DNA from: Fasciolopsis buskii
Taxonomy: Eukaryota > Platyhelminthes > Trematoda > Plagiorchiida > Fasciolidae
NCBI GenBank assembly: GCA_008360955.1
Contig: LUCM01001998.1
Location: forward strand, 109,158-173,157
DNA: 64,000 nt
Direction of reading: 5' to 3'
Shown here one piece after another: positions 21,845 through 33,900 of this stretch (positions are counted from its first letter, which is position 1; the number at the start of each line of letters is the position of its first letter). The notes below the pieces were generated by a model. That model searched no databases. It saw nothing but the letters and a program-made list of their open reading frames with translations, and was not told the origin of the DNA. The translations under genes and the position numbers were made by a program.

Positions 21845-22045
21845 ATATTAGAAGGGGATGTCCCTTAACTACTAGGACCCACTACAGGGGATCGGCGACC
21901 GTGAGCCTAAGATTTGAAGTGGCATACAACAACTATAAGGTCGCAGTAGTTCAGGCGTCGTAACGAGCCGAGTGACAGCTAGTTGACGTCCATCACCAAA
22001 GTGATCGGTGGATCCGGGATTCGAACATCTGACCTTCTGTATTGC
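21845..22045 (-). mobile_element. tRNA-derived SINE (family 2)
   Basis: The minus strand has a box B-like ATGTTCGAATCCC followed by CACTTTGGTGATGGACG, CAACTAGCTGTCACTCGG and, at the other end, a GTAGTGGGTCCTAGTAGTT block. The same blocks appear at 48600-48790 and in part at 29226-29300. The family differs from SINE family 1 in body and tail. Confidence 0.6.
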
Positions 22046-24165
22046 ATCGTATAGACTTTTGCGTACAAAAAATAATGTTGCATTTCAGTCAAAAAACGTG
22101 AGGGAAAAAATAAAATAGAGAAAAAAAGGGATTTGTACTCATCAACTCGTAAAGATGTGAAGAAGAATTCATCGAGGAATAATGATACCGCATTATGATA
22201 TGTTGCTTAGGAGTTCGGCTGAAGCCCGGTCGCGGTTTGTCAAGATTTGTGCCAAATATGGGACAATGGAGTTCCTATAGATATTGATTCTACAGGGTAT
22301 GGAACGAAAAGCGGATCGTGTAGAAATAGGACAGCAGCACTTTGAAAGGTCGTTCTTCAGAGGATGCGTGGGATCAGAAGGAATTTTGTGGGCAAATTCC
22401 TCTCATGCTGATAAGTGTTGGTCACACAGATTTGGGGACAAATCAGTTAGTGATACAAGGGATACACGGCTAATAACTGATGGCCCCCGGCAAGGAATTT
22501 TGAAGTCTGTTTTAAGCGAACCTGGAAAAATAACAGGAGAACAGTAAAGAAGGATTAGAAAACACATTGGTATAAAAATCGAGAGATGATATTTGTTTCA
22601 CCGAGTAGTGCCGAAGATTCCTGATTTGAAATGACAGCCATCGAAGATTCTTTACACAGGTAGAAATGTGAGCAGTCCACTTTAGATTTTTATCAATAAT
22701 GATTCCCAGATATTTCATAAACTCAACCCTGGTAAGGGTTTTGAGTCGATGAGTGGTGGTTCATATGAGTAGGATGACCGAGAGAGAGAGAGAGAAAAGG
22801 GACATTCGAAACATTCAGATGGGTTGAGATTTGAACCACCTCGTGCAGAGAAACCGTAAACAGAAGATAGGTTGTTGGGAAAACTTTGAAACTCATCGTT
22901 GCTCAAAACGGCTTGAGAGAGGGCAGCATCATCAGCATACTTAAACAGATGATAGGAAGAGCTAGTTGATAAGCCGCTGACCTAAGTAGAGAATAGAAAA
23001 GGTGATAGAACAGCACCTTGAGGCACGGCTGATTTGTTAAGCAACGGTTTTAATGCTCTACCGCCCATTCGCGCGGCCTGGGTTCGGTTAGTAAAGTAAT
23101 CAGATAGCCCTGGTAAAAAGGCCTGTGACAACCAAGTGTTTCCAGTTTGTGATGTAGACGAGACCGTGGGTTCGAACTGAACGCCAACGAATAATCAGAA
23201 AATGTGTAACGCTCAGATCTCATCGATGCGCCTAAGGGTTTACAAATGTGATGATGTGAAAACGTTTTGCCAAAGCAGTAGAACTACTAGATTTGGGGAT
23301 GGGAATAATAGTGACGGGTCTCCAAAAGTCAGGGATAGAAGAGGAGATTATTGATGAGTTAATCAGAGAAGTAAATGCGTCGGTCAGAGCCACAGCACCA
23401 TGCCTTAAAAGCGCTGAGAACAGGCTGTTGGGACAAACTCCTGTGATAATTTTAGTGGTGCGGAGGAGGTCGAGCACCTCTTTTCTGGAAAACCTTGTAC
23501 CTGTCGTATCATCACTCTGTCCACATTTGACACGGGTATAAGTGGAAGGATGGAGGAAAGCACAATTGATGCTGTCGACATCCACAGAAGTTTTCGCACG
23601 TTTCTTCTTCTTCCCACACAACAGTCGAATGCCTTGCCGTAGGATTTGGTTGGCGAACGTCAGGTCGATGTGTTGGATTTCCACTTTTATTAGGTTGGAT
23701 ATATATCACACGCTTGGGTTATTACGGGATTTGTAGAAGTGCATTTTGCCACTTTTTAGAGATATCAGTTTATGGGTGGTGATACGGCCATTTGAGACGA
23801 ATAGTGTTTCTGAGGGGCTGCAGATAACTAAGATTGCGTTGACCGTCTCTGTTACACTTTTGGCATTGTCATTGAGCAGAGGTTGGAAAGAGGAACAGGA
23901 AGATGCGAGTGGAAGGGATTTCTGAAGAAGAATAATGTTGTTGTGTGAAAAGTTACGGAGGCGAACTTGGATTTGATTTGTTTGCCTGAAGGAATGGAAG
24001 GCTAATCGAGAATATACCTTGGGCCTTAACAGAAGCAGACAATGATCAGTACTTGAAATTGGAGCACGCAGTTTCAGGGAAAATAAATCAGGGTGGCTGG
24101 TAGTAATTATATTTAAAATGGAGTCGCCTCGGGCGTAACCAACCGTGTTCCTCGTAGATGTTCTT
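22045..24165 (-). mobile_element. CR1/Jockey-like non-LTR retrotransposon, dead, most complete copy
   Basis: On the minus strand, from high to low coordinates, there is an endonuclease C-terminus (SILNIITTNHPDLFSLK by analogy with the copy at 60 kb), then a linker rich in Ser/Lys. The RT entry FWRPVTIIPIPKSSSS lies at about 23330-23280. The catalytic block HLFKYADDAAL has its YADD encoded at 22928-22939, and a C-terminal MKYLGIIIDKNLKW block lies at 22718-22675. The 3' end at 22042-22110 matches 19060-19150 and 60275-60330. Frame changes between blocks show it is inactive. Confidence 0.8.
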
Positions 24166-24800
24166 CGATTCCCTTGGAAAACCGTGCTACGGTGAATGCC
24201 ATGTGCATAGGTAATTTATAATAATAACCAGTTGTCTTTAATTCGGAATATCCTTTTATGTGGTCTCTTAGCTAAAAGAAGCTGGGTTCATCCATACTAA
24301 TGTTCGAATCCCGTGGAGATCAAACTTTCATATTTGAATCTTATTATACAGTTGTCAAACACTGGACTGCAACCTAACGACCATCAGCAGCTTAAACTAT
24401 GACCTCTCAAATCCAGTCAGCCTATTGTTTTGTTACTCAAATCCGTTTTCAAACTGATGACCCATTTTGGTTTTGAGTGACTACCAAGTAGCACTACTAC
24501 AGGGATCTTAACCGAAGCAGTTAGCCGTGCTGAAAATTGGATGGAAAGTAGACGTGAAGAAGCGATCTCCCGAACAATATTGGAGCGTTGATTGTTCGGA
24601 GGAGTCACAAATGATTGCGGTATGTATGAATATCTAAGCTTACTCCAAACGGTCACAAGCATTTGAGCAGTTTGAATAGCGAGCTACTCGCTGCTTCCAG
24701 AAAGTTTGATCTGGAGATTTAAGCATTCAAACTGATACACAGTCGTATCTTATCGGTGATGCTCTCTGTTCGTATTCCATTCGGCTGTCGTATCGTAGGT
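24166..24800. other. No gene recognised
   Basis: This lies between two oppositely oriented retroelement copies. Nothing was assigned; it may contain more retroelement 5' sequence too decayed to read. Confidence 0.35.
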
Positions 24801-25755
24801 GTAATATAATCTCAGCAAGCGAATCCCCTCATACGAGTCCACAAGGTTCTGTCTGAACCGTTTTTTTGGGTTTTAGTATTCTGCAGGCTTCCGTACATGC
24901 GCTCGCCTTTTTCAATTTATTAAAGATTTTACACCGACCTCACCTTTCACCTTCACATTTTGTGGACGATGCTACTCTTCATCGCGATCTCTGCCATTTG
25001 CCAAGCCACTACCAACACCGATCAGGATGATATCGTTCTGTGTGCATCACGTGCTTCCAATCTAGGACCAGTCTCTGTCTGGAGTTCTACCAGGCATGTC
25101 TGTTTCAATCTTTCTAAGACTTCTCTCCTTTCTGTTTCATGCAAACATCTCCTTTACTCTCCCCGGTCAAATCATGACTCAATTTCTCTTTACCCTACTG
25201 AGTGACGTTCATTACTGAAGTTATTCACAAACCCTTTTTGTTGGTCTTCGCTTATGTCAACACTTAACTCTCATGTTTTGCGCAAAGTTGATTTTCTACT
25301 TCATGCCAAAAGTCTTTTTACCCCCACCTACCTGCCCTTATACAAAGCTCGAATCCGCCTGAAACCTGAATATTGCAGTTGCGTGTGGGGCGGAAAGTCG
25401 TTTGCGGCTCGTCCCCTTTTGGTCGGGTTCAGCGAGAGGCCGTATGGTTGACCATTAGTCACTCCATACTCTAAAACTTGCAACCGTTGCCGAGCAGTTG
25501 CTTCATTCTCTTTCCTATAGCTACTATTTGGTTTTATGTTCTTCAGAACTCGTTTCGGCAATTCCCCTTCACCTTTCTCGTCATATTCAGGCGGTCAGTC
25601 ATCCGTATCAAGTCTTCATCCCTAGATATCAAACTTTATTTCAGTTTTCCTTTATTCCCCGGACTGCAAAAAATTTGCAACACTTTTTCTACAGTCTGTC
25701 TGTTTTTTTAAAATGGAGTCAGCAAGCTAAATCATACTTGAATATTCCCTAAACG
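24800..25755 (+). mobile_element. CR1/Jockey-like RT fragment, plus strand
   Basis: The plus strand gives a SPQGSV block (about 24845), the catalytic box as FVDD at 24959-24970 within SHFVDDATLHRDLCHLPS, then a LYKARIRLKPEYCSCVWGG block at about 25344-25400. The C-terminal part (IPLHLSRHIQAVSHPYQ, RYQTLFQFSFIPRTAKN) extends to 25752. Several frameshifts and stops intervene. It faces away from the minus-strand copy at 22-24.2 kb. Confidence 0.7.
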
Positions 25756-25892
25756 CCTCTCCCTTTACAGTGTCTTTGGGTAAAAAAGTTTATCTCTTCT
25801 ACTTTAAATCACTCTTTATACTAAAAAAACAAATGAGAGGCAACGTCATACTCATATCTTCAATGACCATTTACGCATAATTATTAAGCAGT

Positions 25893-26025
25893 TAAGCAGT
25901 CAAAATCATGGTTGCGGGTATGAATCCCCACCACCGCTGATCAACTTCCCCGGTTGCCACCCGCCATTTGGCTGTGACTCCTTCTTAAAGAAAGATATAC
26001 TTCGTCTTATTACTAAAAAGTAAGA
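25893..26025 (+). mobile_element. SINE family 1
   Basis: The head is reduced (ATGGTTGCGGGTATGAATCC as box B region). It is followed by CCACCGCTGATCAACTTCCC, then GCCATTTGGCTGTGACTCC and a tail ATACTTCGTCTTATTAC. More diverged than the other copies. Confidence 0.65.
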
Positions 26026-26029
26026 GGTG

Positions 26030-26800
26030 CTAGGTGACATGGCCCACACTGAAATTGGCGTCCATCATGGTAGATTTATGGTTTCGCCCGTATGTTTTTG
26101 CACTCTTCCAGTTGGCCTCCGACATTTACTTTGACGTCAACATTACATGAAATAAAGATAAACCCACAATTATTCTGGCGTATACGATTAGCACTTTGTA
26201 ATGAAACTCTTCATTCCAGAGTCCATTTGTGGTATATGTGTGAGCCTCGGTAATCAGTTGAGCATACAAACCCATAGTCGGCTTCCCCATACGCGATTGA
26301 CAGATAAGGATTGTGCAGACCGACGGTAAATAGCACGGCGAAAACACTTATGCTTGGTTTTACGAAATTATTAGTCACTGTCTTTTGTGCTATTGGAAAA
26401 CATACAAGAAGCGGCAAATTGTAATGTGAAAGAGCCATTCATGAAATAAAACATCGGAAATAATGTTTTAAATTAGCATATACACCAATGTATCATCTAA
26501 AACTGAAATATGTCGGCTTATCCAAACGAGACCTTTATCTCATCACAAACTCAATTCAAAAGCATGCATAAGCAACAATCGCGTCGACACCATCATTGTG
26601 TACTTCGAATGATATAAAGTGTTTGCTTTAAAATAGGAAAATTCGTGCAGCGTTGTTGGAGTTACGAGTCTCAGGTGAAATCCTAGTAGATTCTGACTTC
26701 CCTAATTAATCTAAATAACAGCTGATAAGATCGTACCATAATGATTAGATTTCAAATGTTTCCACTGCAAGCTTCACCGAGTCTTTCGTCATTTCAGCTG
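26030..26800. other. No gene recognised
   Basis: Only frames of up to 75 codons, with no domain or splice support. On the minus strand at 26779-26811 a hammerhead-like CTGATGA ... GAAA order occurs next to the inverted repeat (see findings). Confidence 0.35.
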
Positions 26801-26804
26801 GCTT

Positions 26805-26923
26805 CATCAGTCACATCAGCCTACGCTCTCGGGTACGTTCTTGGCCAGTTGGCGATCAATCACGCGCATTACCCTACTAATTTTCTACCCCATAGGCTAT
26901 TGCAATACTAAGTGAACACATGA
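26805..26923 (+). repeat. Left arm of a 119-bp inverted repeat
   Basis: Its reverse complement recurs at 27618-27736 with about five mismatches in 119 positions. The outer ends read CATCAGTCACATCAGCC on the left and its complement on the right. Confidence 0.85.
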
Positions 26924-27617
26924 TGGAATCGCCTACAAAGCGAGTCAACATTATGAGTTTCTGGCTTAAGTGTTGTAACCACTAAAGGTATACCTAAAGT
27001 GCAGCTGTTAAAGAAGAATGAGTCCAACAACAATCACGACCCGGACAACTGAATTAGAAACAGGGAAACGGTTTTATGTAAAACTATCAGTTTACAAGCG
27101 GTCAGTATGACTAGACAAGTTGTTCATTGTGTTTGCTGCTGATCCGTTCATCTCTATGATGTTCATAACTCCCCGTGATATCACTACTTACAATCATGAG
27201 TACACCATCAAAACCACGGGAAGCACACCCTAGTTATTGCAAACGAGTTTCAAGGGTGTATGAGAAATATACCGACTGGCTGATAACGAGTGCAATGCCC
27301 GCAAATACCGTAAGCTTTACTCGCTTTGTAGGCAGCCCCATGAGCAGAAGACTGCACGATTCTTCCATGCTTCTTTCACAATCAGTAGCAAATAACATCG
27401 TCATTGTTTTGTCACCTTCCATCTGCTAGTAGTGACTTGCTCATTAGACAAGCACTCAACCCGGTGATTGCGTTTGACATTGCAAAAGTGATAGATAGAT
27501 CGATCGATTAGTCTCTCGGTCGCCCCATCCACTCTTGTCTTGGTCACAGTGAGCGGCGGAACCGTTTTAGAACTCCCTTCCCCTCACCCTTTCACTACCG
27601 ACATGAATGCAATTCTG
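26924..27617. mobile_element. Spacer of a possible inverted-repeat (foldback/MITE-like) element
   Basis: 694 bases are enclosed by the inverted repeats. An 84-codon plus-strand frame at 27175-27429 has no recognisable transposase motif. The whole unit (26805-27736) has the layout of a non-autonomous long-TIR element, but I see no clear target-site duplication. Two inverted copies of another repeat are an alternative. Confidence 0.4.
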
Positions 27618-27736
27618 TCATGTGTTCACTTAGTATTACAATAGCCTATGGGGTAGAAAATTAGTAGGGTAATGCGCGTGATTGATCGCCAACTGACCAA
27701 TCCCGTACCCGAGAGCGTAGGCTGATGTGACTGATG
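27618..27736 (-). repeat. Right arm of the 119-bp inverted repeat
   Basis: Reverse complement of 26805-26923 at about 96 percent identity by eye. The differences cluster in one short patch (ACGTTCTTGGCC against ACGGGATTGGTC). Confidence 0.85.
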
Positions 27737-27739
27737 GAT

Positions 27740-28500
27740 CCCAATTAGAATAACGAAAGTGGAATTCGCAAAGGGAATGCTTGATGTTGAGAAGCATAAT
27801 GCTAACAGCAAGCAATTATTATATTCTATCAAATTAATGTACTTCGATCACCGCGAATTTCTATCTAGCTGGCCTTGTCACAGGCGGAACATACTCGCTT
27901 GTTTGGTTGAGGGAAAATGAGTAATCCTGAGCACGTCAGATTAGCTTCCCCATATCATAGCATCATTCACACGATAATCACTGAAGATATTCAGACCTGT
28001 CGAACTTATGCAGCCCTGTTCTCCCTGATGACCAGCTAAATCAAGACCCACGGGGTTCGGTGTGACCACTGTTAACTGATATTCCGTTGTAAGGTAACTG
28101 TCGAATCGCTTGTCTCCACAACGACTCTCATAGGTCTGGTTTATTCATCCCCATAAACAGTTGATCGCACCGTTACTGATACGGCCCAAGACAGTAATCG
28201 CAATATGCAGGTCGTCTCTACAATTGAAGCATAAATTCACGGGTGAATTGATTTTGTATTTAATATGACCATGAATTTATCTCTTTCCGGCGTGGCGAAA
28301 TGAGTTAACCGTTTACCGTGTGACAGTCAGATAAGAGTAGAAATAGAAATCGTTTCCTTCAGAACTTTTCGAAGTTTTGCGGTAAAAAATCAGTAACAGT
28401 TCTGTCTTCTGTGCATTGCCCCGACGACTTCCAGTCGAGACTGCAAGATGACTGAGTAGGAAGATAGAGTTTGTAGGTTTCATTTCATAAAACGGTATTC
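27740..28500. other. No gene recognised
   Basis: I see no supported feature here. Confidence 0.35.
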
Positions 28501-28901
28501 TTTTCATGATGCAGAGCTTATCCGTATACGGTGATTCAACCTATGGCAGCTTTAGTGTATTTGTTCTTAAGGCTTTGGTTAACATTTGTGGAAGAAGTGG
28601 TGAATTTTCTCCATACAAAATGTTCCACCACTACCAAAATACGTCTGAGCACCTTGGTGATCTGCTTTTTGTTGTTTTGCCCTACTAGCAACTCTATAAT
28701 TACTCATGTTCAAATATTCAATGTGATCGAAGCAACACGAGTAAGGTGCTTGTATTATCTCTATGCGCTATCTCATTTTTTCGCGTCGTCTGTGATATGT
28801 GTGAATTAGACAGTTTGATGACATAAACTCGTCTCAGTCCAACACAATATGCTAGTGTTTACCGACAACACTGAAGTTTCGCTGTTATTTACATTATGCA
28901 G

Positions 28902-29153
28902 TTAACAAATTCTGTTGTAACCATTGCTGACAATTCAAAAGTGAAAATATTAGCATGTATCCACGGGAAAATCAGCTGTTTGTATGGTTATGAGGTGAAG
29001 CTATTTTACATTCACAATTTCTGTAAGATAATCGGGACTGTTCAGAGCATCAGCTGGCCTAACTTCCGAATGGTCATCCACTGTCCGGCTAGTTCATTGT
29101 CTTTCGCCTGTCATCAAGACATTGCCAATACGGCCATTGTCCGTTATCGATAA
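28902..29153 (+). CDS. Candidate terminal exon(s), unknown protein
   Basis: A strong acceptor (pyrimidine tract, then CATTATGCAG) precedes a phase-0 frame LTNSVVTIADNSKVKILACI that meets a donor GAG|GTGAAG at 28995. A 51-nt stretch follows and ends in TGTTCAG, after which the same phase continues (SISWPNFRMVIHCPASSLSF) to a stop at 29153. The 51 nt is also open in frame, so the two exons may be one. A further possible exon begins at 28511. No family is recognised; beta-strand-like alternation is visible but not diagnostic. Confidence 0.3.
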   Translation, partial: LTNSVVTIADNSKVKILACIHGKISCLYGYEVKLFYIHNFCKIIGTVQSISWPNFRMVIHCPASSLSFACHQDIANTAIVRYR

Positions 29154-29225
29154 ATTTCTTTACTGGTTTTAGTATTTGTGAAGCTTTCAATGCAAATCCG
29201 ACCGAACAGGTTTTCTGTGATATGG

Positions 29226-29300
29226 TTCATGCTTGACTGGGAGGAGCGTATCCCGTGGCCACTAGGGTCCACTACATGGTTGTCGTCCACGGCGGCGGGG
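29226..29300 (-). mobile_element. SINE family 2, fragment
   Basis: This shares the block CATGTAGTGGACCCTAGTGG (minus strand) with 48600-48660 and 21860-21890. The tRNA-like head is not visible. Confidence 0.45.
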
Positions 29301-29509
29301 GAGAGGGGGAGAGGGAGGGGACAACAGAAAACCCTGGCCCCAAAACCTGGGGTAGTACAAAACCACATGAGATCTCAGTAGGCTAGATGTGGTAACAAGC
29401 CAGAAGACAGAATTGTCGTCTATCTGCGTGAATAGTGGTTTTTGCTACCGGTGAGACGATTTCGAGTAACGAACACAGTTCCACGCACTTTAAGTGTTCT
29501 TCCCATCAG

Positions 29510-29700
29510 CCAATTCGTGTGTTAAACAAAATAGCGCTCTGTTCTTCTGGTCTGCAGATAAGTTTGTGTTCACCGTGAAACCAACGGAATGCCTCTTTGT
29601 CTTTAATAAAATATCTAGCCACGTGGCCTTAGTTACAAGAAAACGAAGGACAATGCAGCCATACACCAGCCGTGATCAGAGCGTTACAAGATCCGAATGA
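29510..29700 (+). CDS. Weak candidate terminal exon
   Basis: The acceptor GTTCTTCCCATCAG is followed by a frame NSCVKQNSALFFWSADKFVF that runs to a stop at 29700. It has alternating hydrophobic stretches and no known domain. Such acceptor-plus-frame combinations also arise by chance. Confidence 0.2.
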
Positions 29701-29989
29701 TAAAGCAATGCGCTCTGGCTAAAAAGAGGGATATCTTTTTGGTTTTACCCGTACTGTTGTGTATTTAGCTCCAAATCCTAATGAACCGTGAGTATTTGTT
29801 TTACAGCAGGTTAATTCATACCCGCTGAATTTTCTGCATAAAAGCCCAATCTCTCAATAAGTATACAGGGAAGCAGTACTGAATGACAGACTTGGAAGTC
29901 CACTAAGCTATTTTCAGCAGTATGTTTCGCATACGGATGGATGAACAAGATTTCCCGTAAGCTCTATTTTTCTACTTTGAAGGATTTTA

Positions 29990-30022
29990 TTTTAGTAATT
30001 TAATGAAATAATGTAACATTTT
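29990..30022 (-). mobile_element. SINE family 1 tail remnant
   Basis: TAATGAAATAATGTAAC resembles the reversed family-1 tail (GATGAAACAATAATGTAC). Too short for certainty. Confidence 0.3.
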
Positions 30023-30801
30023 TTCTTACACTTTGCCACATCCGACTTGAATTTTGTGCTTCGAAGTCCAAGGGACGATAATCAGAAGAAACTGTTAGAG
30101 AATCTTAGGATGAGTCTGAATAGGCCTGTCAGAGAAATCTGATGGCTTAACAAATAACAGTTTGATTCTACTCTAAAATTTCTTTAACTTCGTCCAGTGC
30201 CGAACAAATGGCCATTTCCGCGAAACCTAAGCGCCCCGGTTCCTGATTCTGTCGGCCAGTAGAAAATTGCTCCTTCTAATGATTCTATTTTTCTTCTAGA
30301 TTTAATAGATTTTCATTAGGTAACAAGCAAACTGGCTAACAGATTATGTATGACCACTATGAATAACAACGGATGTATTTGAAATAAATTGTGTGCACAG
30401 CGGACAGATGAGCCCTACGCCTCGAGTCACAGATGTCAGTGCACTGCACCCTTAAAATATTTTTGATATATGAAGTTAATTCTTTAACCAACACCTGAAG
30501 CCTCACACAAGAAAGTGCAGTAGAAGTACTTGGGATCTGCTCATATGGCCAGATAAATGGTGACCAGTTTCGTCTTTCTAAGTGTCGCTTGTTTATGCGC
30601 AAAATGTATCCTGGAGCATCATGTCGGGAAATTATTCTACATAATGGCAAACTGCCTTCGAAAATAAAGTGATCTGTAAACATTGGATTGATGGATCGTA
30701 AAATGCTGTTTACTTATACTTGTTGAATGGTGCTCCAAAATAGAAAAGGATGATAAAAAAGTTGATGTTTTGTGAAATGTAAACTACATTTGTGTTTTTA
30801 G

Positions 30802-30999
30802 CCGCATTTTAGGAGAATGTTTCCTAACGCACTAGAGTTCACTTTAGGATTGAGGTGCCATGCTGTCACCTTTTTATCGGATATGACTGAATCTAAGGGT
30901 TTGCACAAATGGTTATGCATAACTCTCGTGCGTTTTGAAACCACAAATCATAAAAAGTATTTCAACAGCGTCCACAATGAACTTCTGAATTTATCTTAA
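30802..30999 (+). CDS. Candidate terminal exon, unknown protein
   Basis: A good acceptor (TTTGTGTTTTTAG) precedes a frame PHFRRMFPNALEFTLGLRC that continues CHAVTFLSDMTESKGLHKW and LCITLVRFE and ends at a stop at 30999. The FP..LE ... F.SD ... W.C.TL..FE spacing loosely recalls the start of a DENN module, but this is a weak impression and no upstream exon was found. A 108-codon minus-strand frame at 30357-30683 nearby is unassigned. Confidence 0.25.
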   Translation, partial: PHFRRMFPNALEFTLGLRCHAVTFLSDMTESKGLHKWLCITLVRFETTNHKKYFNSVHNELLNLS

Positions 31000-33900
31000 G
31001 GTTAAAATTAGATACACTGTAGTCTTCTCAGGTGGACTGACGGACAAGATGTTATTTAGATTGGAAAACCCATCTTTTTTTTCTTATCCGAGAGTCTGGG
31101 ACTCCATTTAGAATATGATTACCAAGCTGTAATTTTCTAACGGTTGACTAAAACCAGATTAGTTATCTCCCATGAGAATGTCGGTTACACAATAGTGAAT
31201 GTAGAATTGCGTAGTCTTTTTTGAGGGCTCATGAATTTGGCAACTCAAGGATGAGACCACTTATCCTGATTCGTTTCCGCCCCCCGAGTTGACTTTCAAA
31301 TGTAATATACACCATGGGATCTTTCATTCTAAATAAAAACGTTGGAGACGATAAAGTAATTTCCCAGGTTTCCAAAGAAACACTTAGTTTCTCGACCGAT
31401 TCTGCAGTCAGACGGTACTTCCAGGGGTAGCGATCTTCGTTCATGTGATAGCTGTGTCCTTATTGGCCAGCTGCGATCAGCATGGCCATGTTCAGCCGTA
31501 ACAAGTCGTAAATACGGATCATTTTGTTGACGATCACTTCTCTGTTGGGATATTTTCCCTGTGGTGTATAAGCAAAGTAGAAGAATATTTATGCGTTATT
31601 GCTTAGTTAGCCGCAAAAACGCCTGCCTCAAAATTAAATCAACAGTTTTGGTTTTTCTGTTTTAATGTCGCGTTATTATTCAAACCCCAACGTTCTGGGA
31701 AACATTTCTTTGAATCGTAGCTCTGGCCTCGTTTTTAGCAAAAAATAACTATCAGTAGCATCCGTCTTGAACTTCGCTAGTTTTAGTTACTCGGTCGTTA
31801 CAGAATAACTCGAAGGGTCAAGGATGAATTATTTTCTGCGCTTGAAGCCTTACACACTTCATGTGGTCAGTTTACATTCGTATCCCGTGATCCATTTTTA
31901 GCTCTCTGTTTGACATTCTTCAATTAACCACTTTGGTAATAAAGGACGAAATGGAAGACAGAACCGTATGAATGAAGGTAAACATTCTTAGTATTAGTGT
32001 CAGTAGTAAGAGATGGAGTGTTACATGAAATTATTCTTAACGCGGTATCAACGCTCACCTCATCAATGAGAAAGCATGGAAGTAATATGTAGATGTTTCA
32101 CTTTTTTTGGTGATCGTAAGCAGTGCGCTTGCATTGCACCCGAAATGGGACTCGAAACCGACCATGTTCAAAGATTGAGTCAAACTTCGGCTGGCGGCTT
32201 TTTATCGCGGGAGTCGATTACCAGGTTCCAACAGCCTGCGGCCTTTATATATATATTGATGAAATTCACTGAACCGCTGAGAGCCTTCACAGTTAGCTGG
32301 AAGCCCAATGAGTTCATTTCGAATTCGCATCCAATTTCACTGGCGACGATTCCTAGCAGAGCTGAATCAGCTGTACATTGCTACCATGGTTTCTTAAGAG
32401 TAAGTTTCGCATTGACACCATATGATGATTAATGTCACCATTTACGCCCACCTAGCAACGAGTTTCACTCGTAGATTGCGGATAGTGGAAGCGGTGTTTA
32501 TCAGAAGAGCAAAAAATAGTTTTCAACTGTTTCTGCTATTCAGTAAACCGTGTCCTTCCTGGTTTACTAAGCAGATGAAATCGGTGGGAAGTCGCCAGAT
32601 CTGGGGATACCATCGAAACTTTTCCGACGGTGACACCTCCGAGTTGGGAATGCGAAAAATAGTCTGGACAAAATAACCAACGGAGAATTTTTGCGCGTTG
32701 CCCAAACTGCGCATACAAACACCCAACCCATCAATCAGGATATTGTGCTATGTTGACTCGTTCTGACCTGTCAGGTTGATTCTGAATATCCTGCGAGATT
32801 AAGGGCCATCGGAAGCACGCAATCGAGATCAGTAATTGTGCGCTTTGCGCTACTGCGAACGCACAAGTGATTGGAATATAATGAATGTTATGGCTGTAGA
32901 CTGGAGTTATTAATTTAGCCGCCCATCACCGTTAGACTTTGATCGGGAGTAGAGCAGCACTTTGAACTCAATAGCTAGTGTGTGAGTGAAGGGTTCGAAT
33001 GAGTGAGATATGCCAAATGTAACTCACGATCGACTCAAAGTTAGTTGTAAACTATGAAACCCGAATATCAATATGCGAAGTTTTAAACCGATGGAAATTT
33101 GTACATAATGGCTCCCAAGATCAGTCCCAATACCAATCGACCGTTTGGATTTTTGTGTGTAATCAACATTTAAAAGTCTGGCTTCATTCTCTTGACTGTG
33201 TTCATGGACGAGAAATGTCTAATAATACTAATACCTACCACCGAAAATGAATCACACATGAATTAATTAGGTGTCGTCTCTTACCGGCTTGTCTCATTTT
33301 GAAAGTTTTACACAGACATAAGAACGGTGTGTTTTTGTACTCGACGATGTCGCATATCTTTTGTTTAACTTCAGCTCTCTGGTATGGAAAAGATTGTATG
33401 GTAATTCATCTCTTATGCTAACAGTGAATTTCGAACTAGAGGATTATGCCCAAAACAAAATCGTTTCTATTATGAAACAATGTTTTTCTTCGACTTTTGT
33501 TCCCAGCTAGAGTCTCATAGTGGGAACTTCATGTGTATGACATATCTTACGAAACAGTGCCAATCGAAAATAATGATTGGAAACTAGCTGGTTTTTGTCT
33601 GATGTGCTTAGAATAGTCCCCAGTGTCAAGCATTAAATGGGCCACCGACTGAGATTATGTAAATATCAGTCACACACAGACCGAGCTCCATGAACTAAAT
33701 CCCGTCCTTGCACACTTGGGTGCTACTGCTGAATTTCTGCTTCAGTAACCAAACCTATAACTTCACCCAAAAATACGACGGTAACGATTGCCTTATAGTC
33801 CATCATTATTATACTACCTACTAGGTAGATTTTAAAGTCCACTGTGATTATTTGCATCTCAGCTTTAATCTAGTTGAAAAAAGTGAAGAAATCACGTTCT

